A stretch of 64,000 bases of DNA from Gonatopus flavifemur (taxonomy: Eukaryota > Arthropoda > Insecta > Hymenoptera > Dryinidae). Below, piece by piece: positions 1 through 12,747 of this stretch. The DNA is taken from positions 5,496,501-5,560,500 of the forward strand of contig JAFFJZ010000013.1 of the NCBI GenBank assembly GCA_018340375.1. The letters are read 5' to 3'. A program made the position numbers and the translations under genes. Positions within the stretch are counted from its first letter, which is position 1. Every line of letters begins with the position of its first letter. Under the pieces are notes generated by a model, which searched no databases, had not been told where the DNA came from, and saw nothing but the letters and a program-made list of their open reading frames with translations.

Positions 1-2347
1 TCGGCATATCATAGAAAACCGATAGTTCTGACCAGCATATCATAGACAATGAATAGTTCTGACCAGCATATCATACGAAATGGAGAGTTCTGACCAGCAT
101 ATCATAGAAAATCGACAGTTCTGACCAGCATATCATAGAAAATCGACAGTTCTGACCAGCATATCATAGAAAATCGACAGTTCTGACCAGCATATCATGG
201 AAAATGGAGAGTTCTGACCAGCATATCATGGAAAATCGATAGTTCTGACCAGCATATCATGGAAAATCAATAGTTCTGACCAGCATATCATAGAAAATCG
301 ATAGTTCTGAGCAGCATATCATGGAAAATGGAGAGTTCTGATGAGCATATCATATAAAATCGATAGTTCTGATCGGCATACCATAGAAAATCGATAGTTC
401 TGACCAGCATATCATAGAAAATCCATAGTCCTGAGCAGCATATCATAGAAAATCGATAGTTCTGAGCAGCATATCATGGAAAATGGAGAGTTCTGACCAG
501 CATATCATAGAAGATCGACAGTTCCGACCAGCATATCATAGAAAATCGACAGCTCTGACCAGCATATCATAGAAAATCGATAGTTCTGACCAGCATATCA
601 TGGAAAGTGGAGAGTTCTGACCAGCATATCATGGAAAATCGATAGTTCTGATCAGCATATCATAGAAAATCGATAGTTCTGACCAGCATATCATAGAAAA
701 TCGACAGTTCTGACCAGCATATCATAGAAAATCGATAGTTCTGACCAGCATATCATAGAAAATCGATAGTTCTGAGCAGCATATCATGTAAAATGGAGAG
801 TTCTGATGAGCATATCATATAAAATCGATAGTTCTGATTGGCATATCATGGAAAATCGATAGTTCTGACCAGCATATCATAGAAAATCGACAGTTCTGAC
901 CAGCATATGATGGAAAATCGATAGTTCTGACCAGCATATCATGGAAAATGGAGAGTTCTGACCAGCATATCATGGAAAATCGTCAGTTCTGATCGGCATA
1001 TCATAGAAAATCGATAGTTCTGACCAGCATATCATGGAAAATCAATAGTTCTGACCAGCATATCATAGAAAATCGATAGTTCTGATCGGCATATCATAGA
1101 AAACCGATAGTTCTGACCAGCATATCATAGACAATGAATAGTTCTGACCAGCATATCATACGAAATGGAGAGTTCTGACCAGCATATCATAGAAAATCGA
1201 CAGTTCTGACCAGCATATCATAGAAAATCGACAGTTCTGACCAGCATATCATAGAAAATCGACAGTTCTGACCAGCATATCATGGAAAATGGAGAGTTCT
1301 GACCAGCATATCATGGAAAATCGATAGTTCTGACCAGCATATCATGGAAAATCAATAGTTCTGACCAGCATATCATAGAAAATCGATAGTTCTGAGCAGC
1401 ATATCATGGAAAATGGAGAGTTCTGATGAGCATATCATATAAAATCGATAGTTCTGATCGGCATACCATAGAAAATCGATAGTTCTGACCAGCATATCAT
1501 AGAAAATCCATAGTCCTGAGCAGCATATCATAGAAAATCGATAGTTCTGACCAGCATATCATAGAAAATCGATAGTTCTGAGCAGCATATCATGGAAAAT
1601 GGAGAGTTCTGACCAGCATATCATGGAAAATGGAGAGTTCTGACCAGCATATCATGGAAAATGGAGAGTTCTGACCAGCATATCATGGAAAATCGATAGT
1701 TCTGACAAGCATATCATGGAAAATCGATAGTTCTGACCAGCATATCATGGAAAATCAATAGTTCTGACCAGCATATCATAGAAAATCGATAGTTCTGAGC
1801 AGCATATCATGGAAAATGGAGAGTTCTGATGAACATATCATATAAAATCGATAGTTCTGATCGGCATACCATAGAAAATCGATAGTTCTGACCAGCATAT
1901 CATAGAAAATCGATAGTTCTGAGCAGCATATCATGGAAAATGGAGAGTTCTGACCAGCATATCATGGAAAATCGATAGTTCTGACCAGCATATCATGGAA
2001 AATCAATAGTTCTGACCAGCATATCATAGAAAATCGATAGTTCTGATCGGCATATCATAGAAAATCGATAGTTCTGACCAGCATATCATAGAAAATCGAT
2101 AGTTCTGACCAGCATATCATGGGAAATGGAGAGTTCTGACCAGCATATCATGGGAAATCGATAGTTCTGTCCAGCATATCATGGAGAATCAATAGTTCTG
2201 ACAAGCATATCATGGAGAATCGATAGTCCTGACCAGCATATCATAGAAAATCGATAGTTCTGACCAACATATCATGGAGAATCGATAGTCCTGATCAGCA
2301 TATCATAGAAAATTGATAGTTCTGATCGGCATATCATAGAAAATCGA
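1..2347 (+). repeat. 31-bp satellite array, forward block (continues left of window)
   Basis: About 75 head-to-tail copies of a 31-bp monomer built on GCATATCATAGAAAATCGAT plus AGTTCTGACCA. Variants carry GGAAAATGGAGAG, a TGAGCAG or a TGATGAG spacer. Higher-order structure is visible: the block at 1 (rare variants AAAACCGATAG, GACAATGAATAG, ACGAAATGG) recurs at 1086, exactly 35 monomers later. The TGATGAGCATATCATATAAA variant at 340 recurs at 1425 (+1085) and again, slightly changed, at 1828 (+403, 13 monomers). No coding potential. It is a tandem satellite, possibly heterochromatic; centromeric or subtelomeric status cannot be judged. Confidence 0.97.
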
Positions 2348-2360
2348 CTATCGAAAAAAA
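2348..2360. other. Inversion junction between the two satellite blocks
   Basis: The array switches strand here. The left block ends in AAAATCGACTATCG, a run of seven A follows, and the right block begins CTATCGATTTTCTATGATATG, the reverse complement of the left monomer. The join is a near-perfect palindrome with a spacer of only a few bases, so the whole 9 kb forms one long inverted repeat with unequal arms (about 2.35 kb and 6.7 kb). It could be a real head-to-head junction or an assembly fold-back. Confidence 0.9.
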
Positions 2361-2691
2361 CTATCGATTTTCTATGATATGCTGGTCAGAACTATTGATT
2401 TTCCATGATATGCTGGTCAGAACTATCGATTTTCTATGATATGCCGATCAGAACTATCGATTTTCTATGATATGCCGATCAGAACTATCGATTATCTATG
2501 ATATGCTCATCAGAACTCTCCACTTTCTATGATTTGCTGGTCGGAACTGTCGATTGCCTATGATATGCTGGTGAGAACTATCGATTTTCTATAATATGCC
2601 GATCAGAACTATCGATTCTCTATGATATGCTGGTCAGAACTATTGATTCTCCATGATATGCTGGTCAGAACTATCGATTTTCCATGATATG

Positions 2692-3869
2692 CTGGTCAGA
2701 ACTATCGATTTTCTATGATATGCTCATCAGAACTCCCCATTCTCCATGATATGCTGGTCAGAACTCTCCATTTTCCATGATATGCCGGTCAGAACTATCG
2801 ATTTTCTATGATATGCTGGTCAGAACTGTCGATTTTCTATGATATGCTGGTCAGAACTCTCCATTTTCCATTATATGCTGGTCAGAACTATCGATTTTCC
2901 ATGATATGCTGGTCAGAACTCTCCATTTTCCATGATATGCTGGTCAGAACTTCCGATTTTCCATGATATGCTGGTCAGAACTCTCCATTTTCCATGATAT
3001 GCTGGTCAGAACTATCGATTTTCTATGATATGCTGGTCAGAACTCTCCATTTTCCATGATATGCTGGTCAGAACTTCCGATTTTCCATGATATGCTGGTC
3101 AGAACTCTCCATTTTCCATGATATGCTGGTCAGAACTTCCGATTTTCCATGATATGCTGGTCAGAACTCTCCATTTTCCATGATATGCTGGTCAGAACTA
3201 TCGATTTTCTATGATATGCTGGTCAGAACTATCGATTTCCTGTGATATGCTGGTCAGAACTATCGATTTTCCATGATATGCTGGTCAGAACTATCGATTT
3301 TCTATGATATGCTCATCAGAACTCCCCATTCTCCATGATATGCTGGTCAGAACTCTCCATTTTCCATGATATGCCGGTCAGAACTATCGATTTTCTATGA
3401 TATGCTGGTCAGAACTGTCGATTTTCTATGATATGCTGGTCAGAACTCTCCATTTTCCATTATATGCTGGTCAGAACTATCGATTTTCCATGATATGCTG
3501 GTCAGAACTCTCCATTTTCCATGATATGCTGGTCAGAACTTCCGATTTTCCATGATATGCTGGTCAGAACTCTCCATTTTCCATGATATGCTGGTCAGAA
3601 CTATCGATTTTCTATGATATGCTGGTCAGAACTCTCCATTTTCCATGATATGCTGGTCAGAACTTCCGATTTTCCATGATATGCTGGTCAGAACTCTCCA
3701 TTTTCCATGATATGCTGGTCAGAACTTCCGATTTTCCATGATATGCTGGTCAGAACTCTCCATTTTCCATGATATGCTGGTCAGAACTATCGATTTTCTA
3801 TGATATGCTGGTCAGAACTATCGATTTCCTGTGATATGCTGGTCAGAACTATCGATTTTCCATGATATG
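2692..3869 (-). repeat. 589-bp higher-order repeat, two tandem copies
   Basis: Rare variants recur at a fixed 589-bp offset (19 monomers). AACTCCCCATTCTCC is at 2731 and 3320, and the TGTGATATGC variant is at 3241 and 3830. The block is a tandem duplication of 19 diverged monomers, so amplification acted on multi-monomer units. Confidence 0.85.
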
Positions 3870-3980
3870 CTGGTCAGAACTCTCCATTTTCCATGATATG
3901 CTGGTCAGAACTATCGATTTTCTATGATATGCTCATCAGAACTCCCCATTCTACATGATATGCTGGTCAGAACTCTCCAT

Positions 3981-6900
3981 TTTCCATGATATGCTGGTCA
4001 GAACTATCGATTTTCCATGATATGCTGGTCAGAACTCTCCATTTTCCATGATATGCTGGTCAGAACTTCCGATTTTCCTTGATATGCTGGTCAGAACTCT
4101 CCATTTTCCATGATATGCTGGTCAGAACTATCGATTTTCTATGATATGCTGGTCAGAACTATCGATTTCCTATGATATGCTGGTCAGAACTATCGATTTT
4201 CCATGATATGCTGGTCAGAACTCTCCATTTTCCATGATATGCTGGTCAGAACTATCGATTTTCTATGATATGCTGGTCAGAACTGTCGATTTTCTATGAT
4301 ATGCTGGTCAGAACTGTCGATTTTCTATGATATGCTGGTCAGAACTATCGATTTTCTATGATATGCTGGTCAGAACTATCGATTTTCTATGATATGCTGG
4401 TCAGAACTATCGATTCTCCATGATATGCTGGTCAGAACTATCGATTTTCTATGATATGCTCATCAGAACTCCCCATTCTACATGATATGCTGGTCAGAAC
4501 TCTCCATTTTCCATGATATGCTGGTCAGAACTATCGATTTTCCATGATATGCTGGTCAGAACTCTCCATTTTCCATGATATGCTGGTCAGAACTATCGAT
4601 TTTCTATGATATGCTGGTCAGAACTATTGATTTCCTATGATATGCTGGTCAGAACTATCGATTTACCATGATATGCTGGTCAGAACTCTCCATTTTCCAT
4701 GATATGCTGGTCAGAACTATCGATTTCCCATGATATACTGGTCAGAACTCTCCATTTCCCATGATATGCTGGTCAGAACTATCGATTTTCTATGATATGC
4801 TGGTCAGAACTCTCCATTTTCCATGATATGCTGGTAAGAACTATCGATTTTCTATGATATGCTGGTCAGAACTATTGATTTTCCATGATATGCTGGTCAG
4901 AACTCTCCATTTTCCATGATATGCTGGTCAGAACTTCCGATTTTCCATGATATGCTGGTCAGAACTTTCCATTTTCCATGATATGCTGGTCAGAACTATC
5001 GATTTTCTATGATATGCTGGTCAGAATTATCGATTTCCCATGAGATGCTGGTCAGAACTATCAATTTTCTTTGATATGCTCATCAGAACTCCCCATTTTC
5101 TATGTTATGCTGGTCAGAACTCTCCATTTTCCATGATATGCTGGTCAGAACTATCGATTTTCTATGATATGCTGGTCAGAACTATCGATTTTCTATGATA
5201 TGCTGGTCAGAACTGTCGATTTTCTATGATATGCTGGTCAGAACTCTCCATTTTCTATGATATGCTGGTCAGAACTGTCGATTTTCTATGATATGCTGGT
5301 CAGAACTATCGATTTTCTATGATATGCTGGTCAGAACTATCGATTTTCTATGAAATGCTGGTCAGAACTATCGATTCTCCATGATATGCTGGTCAGAACT
5401 ATCGATTTTCTATGATATGCTCATCAGAACTCCCCATTCTACATGATATGCTGGTCAGAACTCTCCATTTTCCATGATATGCTGGTCAGAACTATCGATT
5501 TTCATTGATATGCTGGTCAGAACTGTCGATTTTCTATGATATGCTGGTCAGAACTATCGATTTTCTATGATATGCCGATCAGAACCATCGATTCTCTATG
5601 ATATGCTGGTCAGAACTATCGATTTTCTATGATATGCTGGTCAGAACTATTGATTTCCCATGATATGCTGGTCAGAACTATCGATTTTCTATGATATGCT
5701 CTTCAGAACTCTCCATTCTCCATGATATGCTGGTCAGAACTATCGATTTTCCATGAGATGCTGGTCAGAACTATCGATTTTCTTTGATATGCTCATCAGA
5801 ACTCCCCATTTTCCATGATATGCTGGTCAGAACTCTCCATTTTCCATGATATGCCGGTCAGAACTATCGATTCTCTATGATATGCTGGTCAGAACTGTCG
5901 ATTTTCTATGATATGCTGGTCAGAACTCTCCATTTTCCATTATATGCTGGTCAGAACTATCGATTCCCTATGATATGCTGGTCAGAACTATCGATTTTCT
6001 ATGATATGCTGCTCAGAACTATCGATTTTCTATGATATGCTCATCAGAACTCCCCATTTTCCATGATATGCTGGTCAGAACTATCGATTTCCTATGATAT
6101 GCTCATCAGAACTCCCCATTTTCCATGATATGCTGGTCAGAACCATCGATTTTCTATGATATGCTGGTCAGAACTGTCGATTTTCTATGATATGCTGGTC
6201 AGAACTATCGATTTTCTATGATATGCCGATCAGAACTATCCATTTTCCATGATATGCTGGTCAGAACTATCGATTTTCCATGATATGCTGGTCAGAACTC
6301 TCCATTTTCCATGATATGCTGGTCAGAACTATCGATTTCCTATGATATGCTCATCAGAACTCCCCATTTTCCATGATATGCTGGTCAGAACTGTCGATTT
6401 TCTATGATATGCTGGTCAGAACTATCGATTTTCTATGATATGCCGATCAGAACTATCCATTTTCCATGATATGCTGGTCAGAACTATCGATTTTCCATGA
6501 TATGCTGGTCAGAACTCTCCATTTTCCATGATATGCTGGTCAGAACTTCCGATTTTCCTTGATATGCTGGTCAGAACTCTCCATTTTCCATGATATGCTG
6601 GTCAGAACTATCGATTTTCTATGATATGCTGGTCAGAACTATCGATTTCCTATGATATGCTGGTCAGAACTATCGATTTTCCATGATATGCTGGTCAGAA
6701 CTCTCCATTTTCCATGATATGCTGGTCAGAACTATCGATTTTCTATGATATGCTGGTCAGAACTGTCGATTTTCTATGATATGCTGGTCAGAACTGTCGA
6801 TTTTCTATGATATGCTGGTCAGAACTATCGATTTTCTATGATATGCTGGTCAGAACTATCGATTTTCTATGATATGCTGGTCAGAACTATCGATTCTCCA

Positions 6901-8940
6901 TGATATGCTGGTCAGAACTATCGATTTTCTATGATATGCTCATCAGAACTCCCCATTCTACATGATATGCTGGTCAGAACTCTCCATTTTCCATGATATG
7001 CTGGTCAGAACTATCGATTTTCCATGATATGCTGGTCAGAACTCTCCATTTTCCATGATATGCTGGTCAGAACTATCGATTTTCTATGATATGCTGGTCA
7101 GAACTATTGATTTCCTATGATATGCTGGTCAGAACTATCGATTTACCATGATATGCTGGTCAGAACTCTCCATTTTCCATGATATGCTGGTCAGAACTAT
7201 CGATTTCCCATGATATACTGGTCAGAACTCTCCATTTCCCATGATATGCTGGTCAGAACTATCGATTTTCTATGATATGCTGGTCAGAACTCTCCATTTT
7301 CCATGATATGCTGGTAAGAACTATCGATTTTCTATGATATGCTGGTCAGAACTATTGATTTTCCATGATATGCTGGTCAGAACTCTCCATTTTCCATGAT
7401 ATGCTGGTCAGAACTTCCGATTTTCCATGATATGCTGGTCAGAACTTTCCATTTTCCATGATATGCTGGTCAGAACTATCGATTTTCTATGATATGCTGG
7501 TCAGAATTATCGATTTCCCATGAGATGCTGGTCAGAACTATCAATTTTCTTTGATATGCTCATCAGAACTCCCCATTTTCTATGTTATGCTGGTCAGAAC
7601 TCTCCATTTTCCATGATATGCTGGTCAGAACTATCGATTTTCTATGATATGCTGGTCAGAACTATCGATTTTCTATGATATGCTGGTCAGAACTGTCGAT
7701 TTTCTATGATATGCTGGTCAGAACTCTCCATTTTCTATGATATGCTGGTCAGAACTGTCGATTTTCTATGATATGCTGGTCAGAACTATCGATTTTCTAT
7801 GATATGCTGGTCAGAACTATCGATTTTCTATGAAATGCTGGTCAGAACTATCGATTCTCCATGATATGCTGGTCAGAACTATCGATTTTCTATGATATGC
7901 TCATCAGAACTCCCCATTCTACATGATATGCTGGTCAGAACTCTCCATTTTCCATGATATGCTGGTCAGAACTATCGATTTTCATTGATATGCTGGTCAG
8001 AACTGTCGATTTTCTATGATATGCTGGTCAGAACTATCGATTTTCTATGATATGCCGATCAGAACCATCGATTCTCTATGATATGCTGGTCAGAACTATC
8101 GATTTTCTATGATATGCTGGTCAGAACTATTGATTTCCCATGATATGCTGGTCAGAACTATCGATTTTCTATGATATGCTCTTCAGAACTCTCCATTCTC
8201 CATGATATGCTGGTCAGAACTATCGATTTTCCATGAGATGCTGGTCAGAACTATCGATTTTCTTTGATATGCTCATCAGAACTCCCCATTTTCCATGATA
8301 TGCTGGTCAGAACTCTCCATTTTCCATGATATGCCGGTCAGAACTATCGATTCTCTATGATATGCTGGTCAGAACTGTCGATTTTCTATGATATGCTGGT
8401 CAGAACTCTCCATTTTCCATTATATGCTGGTCAGAACTATCGATTCCCTATGATATGCTGGTCAGAACTATCGATTTTCTATGATATGCTGCTCAGAACT
8501 ATCGATTTTCTATGATATGCTCATCAGAACTCCCCATTTTCCATGATATGCTGGTCAGAACTATCGATTTCCTATGATATGCTCATCAGAACTCCCCATT
8601 TTCCATGATATGCTGGTCAGAACCATCGATTTTCTATGATATGCTGGTCAGAACTGTCGATTTTCTATGATATGCTGGTCAGAACTATCGATTTTCTATG
8701 ATATGCCGATCAGAACTATCCATTTTCCATGATATGCTGGTCAGAACTATCGATTTTCCATGATATGCTGGTCAGAACTCTCCATTTTCCATGATATGCT
8801 GGTCAGAACTATCGATTTCCTATGATATGCTCATCAGAACTCCCCATTTTCCATGATATGCTGGTCAGAACTGTCGATTTTCTATGATATGCTGGTCAGA
8901 ACTATCGATTTTCTATGATATGCCGATCAGAACTATCCAT
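3981..8940 (-). repeat. 2480-bp higher-order repeat, two near-identical tandem copies
   Basis: Copy 1 is about 3981-6460 and copy 2 about 6461-8940, with the start of a third after that. Rare private variants recur at exactly 2480 bp (80 monomers): TGATATACTGG at 4731 and 7211, TATATGCTGG followed by CGATTCCCTA at 5941 and 8421. I saw no difference in the stretches compared, which suggests a very recent duplication or an assembly duplication. Outside the duplicated unit the match fails (compare 3961 and 6441). Confidence 0.9.
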
Positions 8941-9059
8941 TTTCCATGATATGCTGGTCAGAACTATCGATTTTCCATGATATGCTGGTCAGAACTCTCC
9001 ATTTTCCATGATATGCTGGTCGGAACTCCTGATTCTCTGAGACTCCCAATTGACTCCCT

Positions 9060-9530
9060 GATTACTCCCAACATCAGAACTCTTGTTCCTTGACATCCTC
9101 ACATGCCAATCAGCCGTAGAACTCCGAGATATAGTCCACTTCCAGCGGTTCCACCTGCGCTGCTACTACATCGTAGAAGAACTCCTCATGTCTTTCCATT
9201 TAATTCCCGAAAAAAATTCCTTAAGCACTCCTAGCATCAGAACTCCCTTGTTTTGACATCCTCGCATCCCAATCATCCTTAGAACTCCTAGATATAGTCA
9301 ATTTCCTTCCATTACCCCTGCGATGCTGTCATATTGTAGAAGAACTCAGCATATCATTCCATTTAATTCCTGAAAAAAATTTCCCAAGCACTTCTAGCAT
9401 TAGAACTCCCTTGTTTTGACATCCTCGCATCCCAATCATCCCTAGAACTCCGAGATACAGTCCATTTCCATCCATTTTCCCTGCGATGCTGTCATATTGT
9501 AGAAGAACTTAGCATATCATTTTTTCAAAA
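9060..9530 (+). repeat. Degenerate 163-bp tandem repeat, three copies
   Basis: The motif GACATCCTC recurs at 9092, 9255 and 9418, 163 bp apart, each followed by a block ending in TTGTAGAAGAACT and (A/T)GCATATCATT. The later copies are closer to each other than to the first. Each unit contains AGAACT and GCATATCAT, the two landmarks of the 31-bp satellite, so this edge may be related to the array's founder sequence. No coding potential. Confidence 0.85.
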
Positions 9531-9659
9531 TCGATTTTTTTCACAAATTTACCCGGAACTATTGTTGTAACTTATCAAGAACTGTAGAACTATAGTGGAT
9601 GCGACTAGAACTGGTGCTTTTTTGTGCGATGCTGACATTTGATATGCCAACTTCACAGA

Positions 9660-9970
9660 CACATATGCATTTCATTCAAATGAACACTCATTCATTTCAT
9701 GGAATGAAATATTTTTGGAATCAAATGAAATTTTTTCACCCAAACGAACATCTATGAGGTTTCTTTTTTGAATGAATGATTTATTTGAGTGTATAAAAAA
9801 TAGGTTACCCAACTGAGATTATAAGAGGAAATTCACATAAAAATCATCAAATTACTCAAGTTCTTTTTTATTGACTGGCACTGACACATGAGCTTGATTA
9901 TCAAAATATGACTTTTCAAACATGTTTTTGTAAACCAGGAATAGGATCATTTGTCAAATGAATTTGTACA
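9660..9970 (+). repeat. Dispersed repeat copy 1, left part
   Basis: Rich in ATTCATTTCATGGAATGAAA and similar motifs, it matches 22187-22491 almost base for base. It is cut at 9970 by the large CACTA-like element and resumes at 21245. Together the two parts form one roughly 700-bp repeat of unknown origin. Confidence 0.85.
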
Positions 9971-9997
9971 CACGGAAAAAAAAATCCATCCATTTAA

Positions 9998-10231
9998 CCA
10001 CAATCATCATTGGTTTTACCACAAATTGGGATAAAATTGGGGACAGGTACAATACTTAGTAGCATATGATAAAAAATTCTCACACAATTTACAACAAAAC
10101 GATATCCTCGTAACAAGATAATCAGTAACGCTTGAAACAAATTGTGGTGACCTGTACCACAAAAATTGAGTTGAATGTATCTACTTATTATCAAAGCATG
10201 TGACCTGAATTTGGAGCAAAAACTACCACAA
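9998..10231. promoter_or_regulatory. Left subterminal CCACAA cluster of the CACTA-like element
   Basis: CCACAA lies at 9998, 10019, 10157 and 10226, with the complement TTGTGG at 10142. Most copies sit in an ACCACAA(A/T) context. Similar clusters near the right end suggest transposase-binding repeats; binding is inferred. Confidence 0.5.
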
Positions 10232-10715
10232 ATTCATAGTGAGTGGTAATAAACTTCCCATTAAGTTAATCATTGATTCGAGGTTATATTATTATTGAAT
10301 CTCAGTCGGTAAACGTATGAACTGACTTATCCAATGAGAACTGATTTGATAATTACAAAAAAAAAATTTTTTCTCAGTTCGTATGCTTACTTTGTCGGTA
10401 AGTATTTTGGGGTATGGTCGTCCGTCAGAGAAATTTTTGTTTTATGGAGAGATTCAAACCTACTTACCTAACCTACCTAACATCTACCTAATAGACCGAT
10501 CCTAACGCTGAGAGCTAACGCGTGATATGTTCAAGCACAGCCTTATTCTCACTTATCACCATAATATTTATTATATCAAATGTACTATAAACACAGATAT
10601 CGCATATATTTATGTATAAATGAAGTGAATAACTCGTTCTATTAATGGTTACAAGTTTATTTAGAAGAAATTTATTTTTCAAGAAAGTGGAATTACTGAT
10701 ATATTTGTGACTATA

Positions 10716-12747
10716 CAGGGTGGGGCATTTAAAGTGTCGCGGGCGTTTTTTCCAAAAATAAAGTGAGATACGAGAAAATTTTTCGGACAAAAGTTGTAGG
10801 GTACCGAGGGGGACATCCGATGGTGGCCTTGGCTTTGACCTCAAATCTCATCTTCAAGGGCATTCTGTGATCAACTCTTGTTTTTTAAATAGCATCTCAT
10901 ATTTTTTACTGCAGATTTGGATTCTAGGTCAAAAACCAAGAAACTTTTGTCTGAACCATTTTCCTGAAATCCGCAAAAATGGCGCTCTAATCGATATTGT
11001 TCCATTTTGAATCTGACATTCGAATAACTCGAAAACGAAGGGTCTTGCAAAAGAATGTTTCGTACAAGAGTTGTCAATACACAACACATTTCAATCGTCT
11101 ACATTACCACCATTCAGAGCTCACGCGATGTAAACAAACGACGGGGTTCAGTGAAAATTCACGATTTTGAAAGTCAGTTTGTCAGTTACATTTGATTATT
11201 ACTTGGTTTATGACAAATTGAAAATCATGGATATCCGATACACGGTTTCTGAAAAGATCGATACGATCTACATTTACGGTGAAGTGCATAAGAACCCCAG
11301 ACAAGCATATGACTTGTATGCAGAACGATTTCCTGAAAGAACAACGCCATCCATTAGGTATTTTCAACGCATTAAAAAATTATTCTCAGAAACGGGAAGT
11401 GTTACAAGGGAAAAACGACATCGAATGAGAACTGTTAGCGGAGAAAATGCGGAAGTTAATGTACTAGCTGCAGTAGCCAATAATCCACACGTGAGCTCTC
11501 GTGAAATTGAACTCCATTCGGGAATTTCTCGAAGAAGTGTTCTTCGAATACTGAAACGTCACAAATTCCATCCGTATCACATTTGTTTGCATCAAGACCT
11601 TCACGGTGATGATTTCGAAAATCGTGTACAGTTTTGTCGATGGGGTCTGGCGCAAATGCACAATAACAACTTCATCAACATATTATTTTCTGATGAGTCG
11701 ACGTTCACCAATCATGGTCAAGTAAATCGACATAATATGCATTACTGGGCGACAGAAAATCCAAGATGGTTACGTCAAGTAGAGCATCAAAGACAATGGG
11801 CTGTGAATGTTTGGTGTGGTATTTTTCGATCTCGAGTAATTGGACCGTACTTCATTGCAGATACGCTAAATGGAGAGAAGTACAGACATTTCTTAGATCA
11901 AGTACTTCCAACATTACTTGAAGACATACCTATTCAGGAACGATTGAATATGTGGTATCAACACGATGGTTGTCCATCCCATTATGCAGTCACAGCTCGA
12001 GAAATATTGGACAGAGATTATCCTGGACGATGGATAGGACGTCGTGGACCAGTTCATTGGCCTGCCCGTTCTCCGGATCTTACTTCTCCAGATTTTTTTT
12101 TATGGGGATACATAAAAGATACAGTTTATCAACAAGCACCGACTACACCTGAGAATATGCGTCAACGAATCATCAATGCATGTGCGAGCATCAATGAAGA
12201 TATTTGAGCACGAGTTTAGCAATCTTTTGTAAAACGTTTTGAAATGTGTATTGAAGTCGAAGGCCATCATTTTGAGCATCTACTGCATTAAAATTATCCA
12301 AGTGATGTAGACGATTGAAATGTGTTGTGTTTTGTCTGTTATACCCCATCACCTCCGTTTCAGTTCAAGGGGTCCCCCTTGGAATCAGACAACTTTTGTC
12401 CGAAACATTCTCCTCCAAGACCCTTCGTTTTCGAGTTATTCTAATGTCAGATTCAGTATGGAACAATATCGATTAGAGTGCCATCTTTGCGGATTTCAGG
12501 AAAATGGTTCAGACAAAAGTTTCTTGGTTTTTGACCTAGAATCCAAATCTGCAGTAAAAAATATGAGATGCTATTTAAAAAACAAGAGTTGACCTCAGAA
12601 TGCCCTTGAAGATGAGATTTGAGGTCAAAGCCAAGGCCACCATCGGATGTCCCCCTCGATCCCCTACAATTTTTGTCCGAAAAATGTTCTCGTATCTCAC
12701 TTTATTTTTGGAAAAAACGCCCGCGACACTTTAAATGCCCCACCCTG
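10716..12747 (+). mobile_element. DD41D Tc1/mariner-type transposon A with long terminal inverted repeats
   Basis: A 2032-bp element starts CAGGGTGGGGCATTTAAAGT and ends with the reverse complement, flanked by TA on both sides. The inverted repeats are unusually long, 10716-11107 on the left and 12307-12747 on the right. The right arm carries about 55 extra bases near 12335-12395. One transposase frame lies between them. The element sits beside an AT dinucleotide tract and inside the CACTA-like element, so it is the younger of the two. Confidence 0.9.
11227..12291 (+). pseudogene. DD41D transposase of element A, nearly intact
   Basis: DDE/D transposase of the IS630-Tc1-mariner group. The start at 11227 (MDIRYTV) aligns with the related frames at 58817 and 61511; an upstream ATG at 11167 only adds 20 unmatched residues. 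An N-terminal helix-turn-helix region (VSSREIELHSGISRRSVLRI) precedes the catalytic domain with FSDE, QHDG and SPDF motifs. Counting from the Asp of QHDG to the Asp of SPDFF gives 41 intervening residues, hence DD41D. The frame is open to a TGA at 12205, with a TAG at 12217. Beyond these the same frame still encodes a family-like C-terminus ending HFEHLLH before TAA at 12289. The last 28 residues are therefore lost and activity is doubtful, although all three Asp codons remain. Confidence 0.85.

Larger units (their letters stand above)
2361..9030 (-). repeat. 31-bp satellite array, inverted block
   Basis: About 215 copies of the same monomer in the opposite orientation (AGAACTATCGATTTTCTATG then ATATGCTGGTC). 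Monomer subtypes include CTCCATTTTCC, TTCCGATTTTCC, CATCAGAACTCCCC and GCCGATC. The last recognisable monomers end near 9030, where the sequence turns into TCGGAACTCCTGATTCTCTG. Confidence 0.97.

Noticed and set aside
1..9030. CRISPR-like array
   Set aside because: Regular 31-bp period but no unique spacers; every unit is the repeat itself, in a eukaryotic context.
10515..11089. Minus-strand frames of 72-109 codons at the left of element A
   Set aside because: They fall in the long terminal inverted repeat and mirror frames at 12320-12804.
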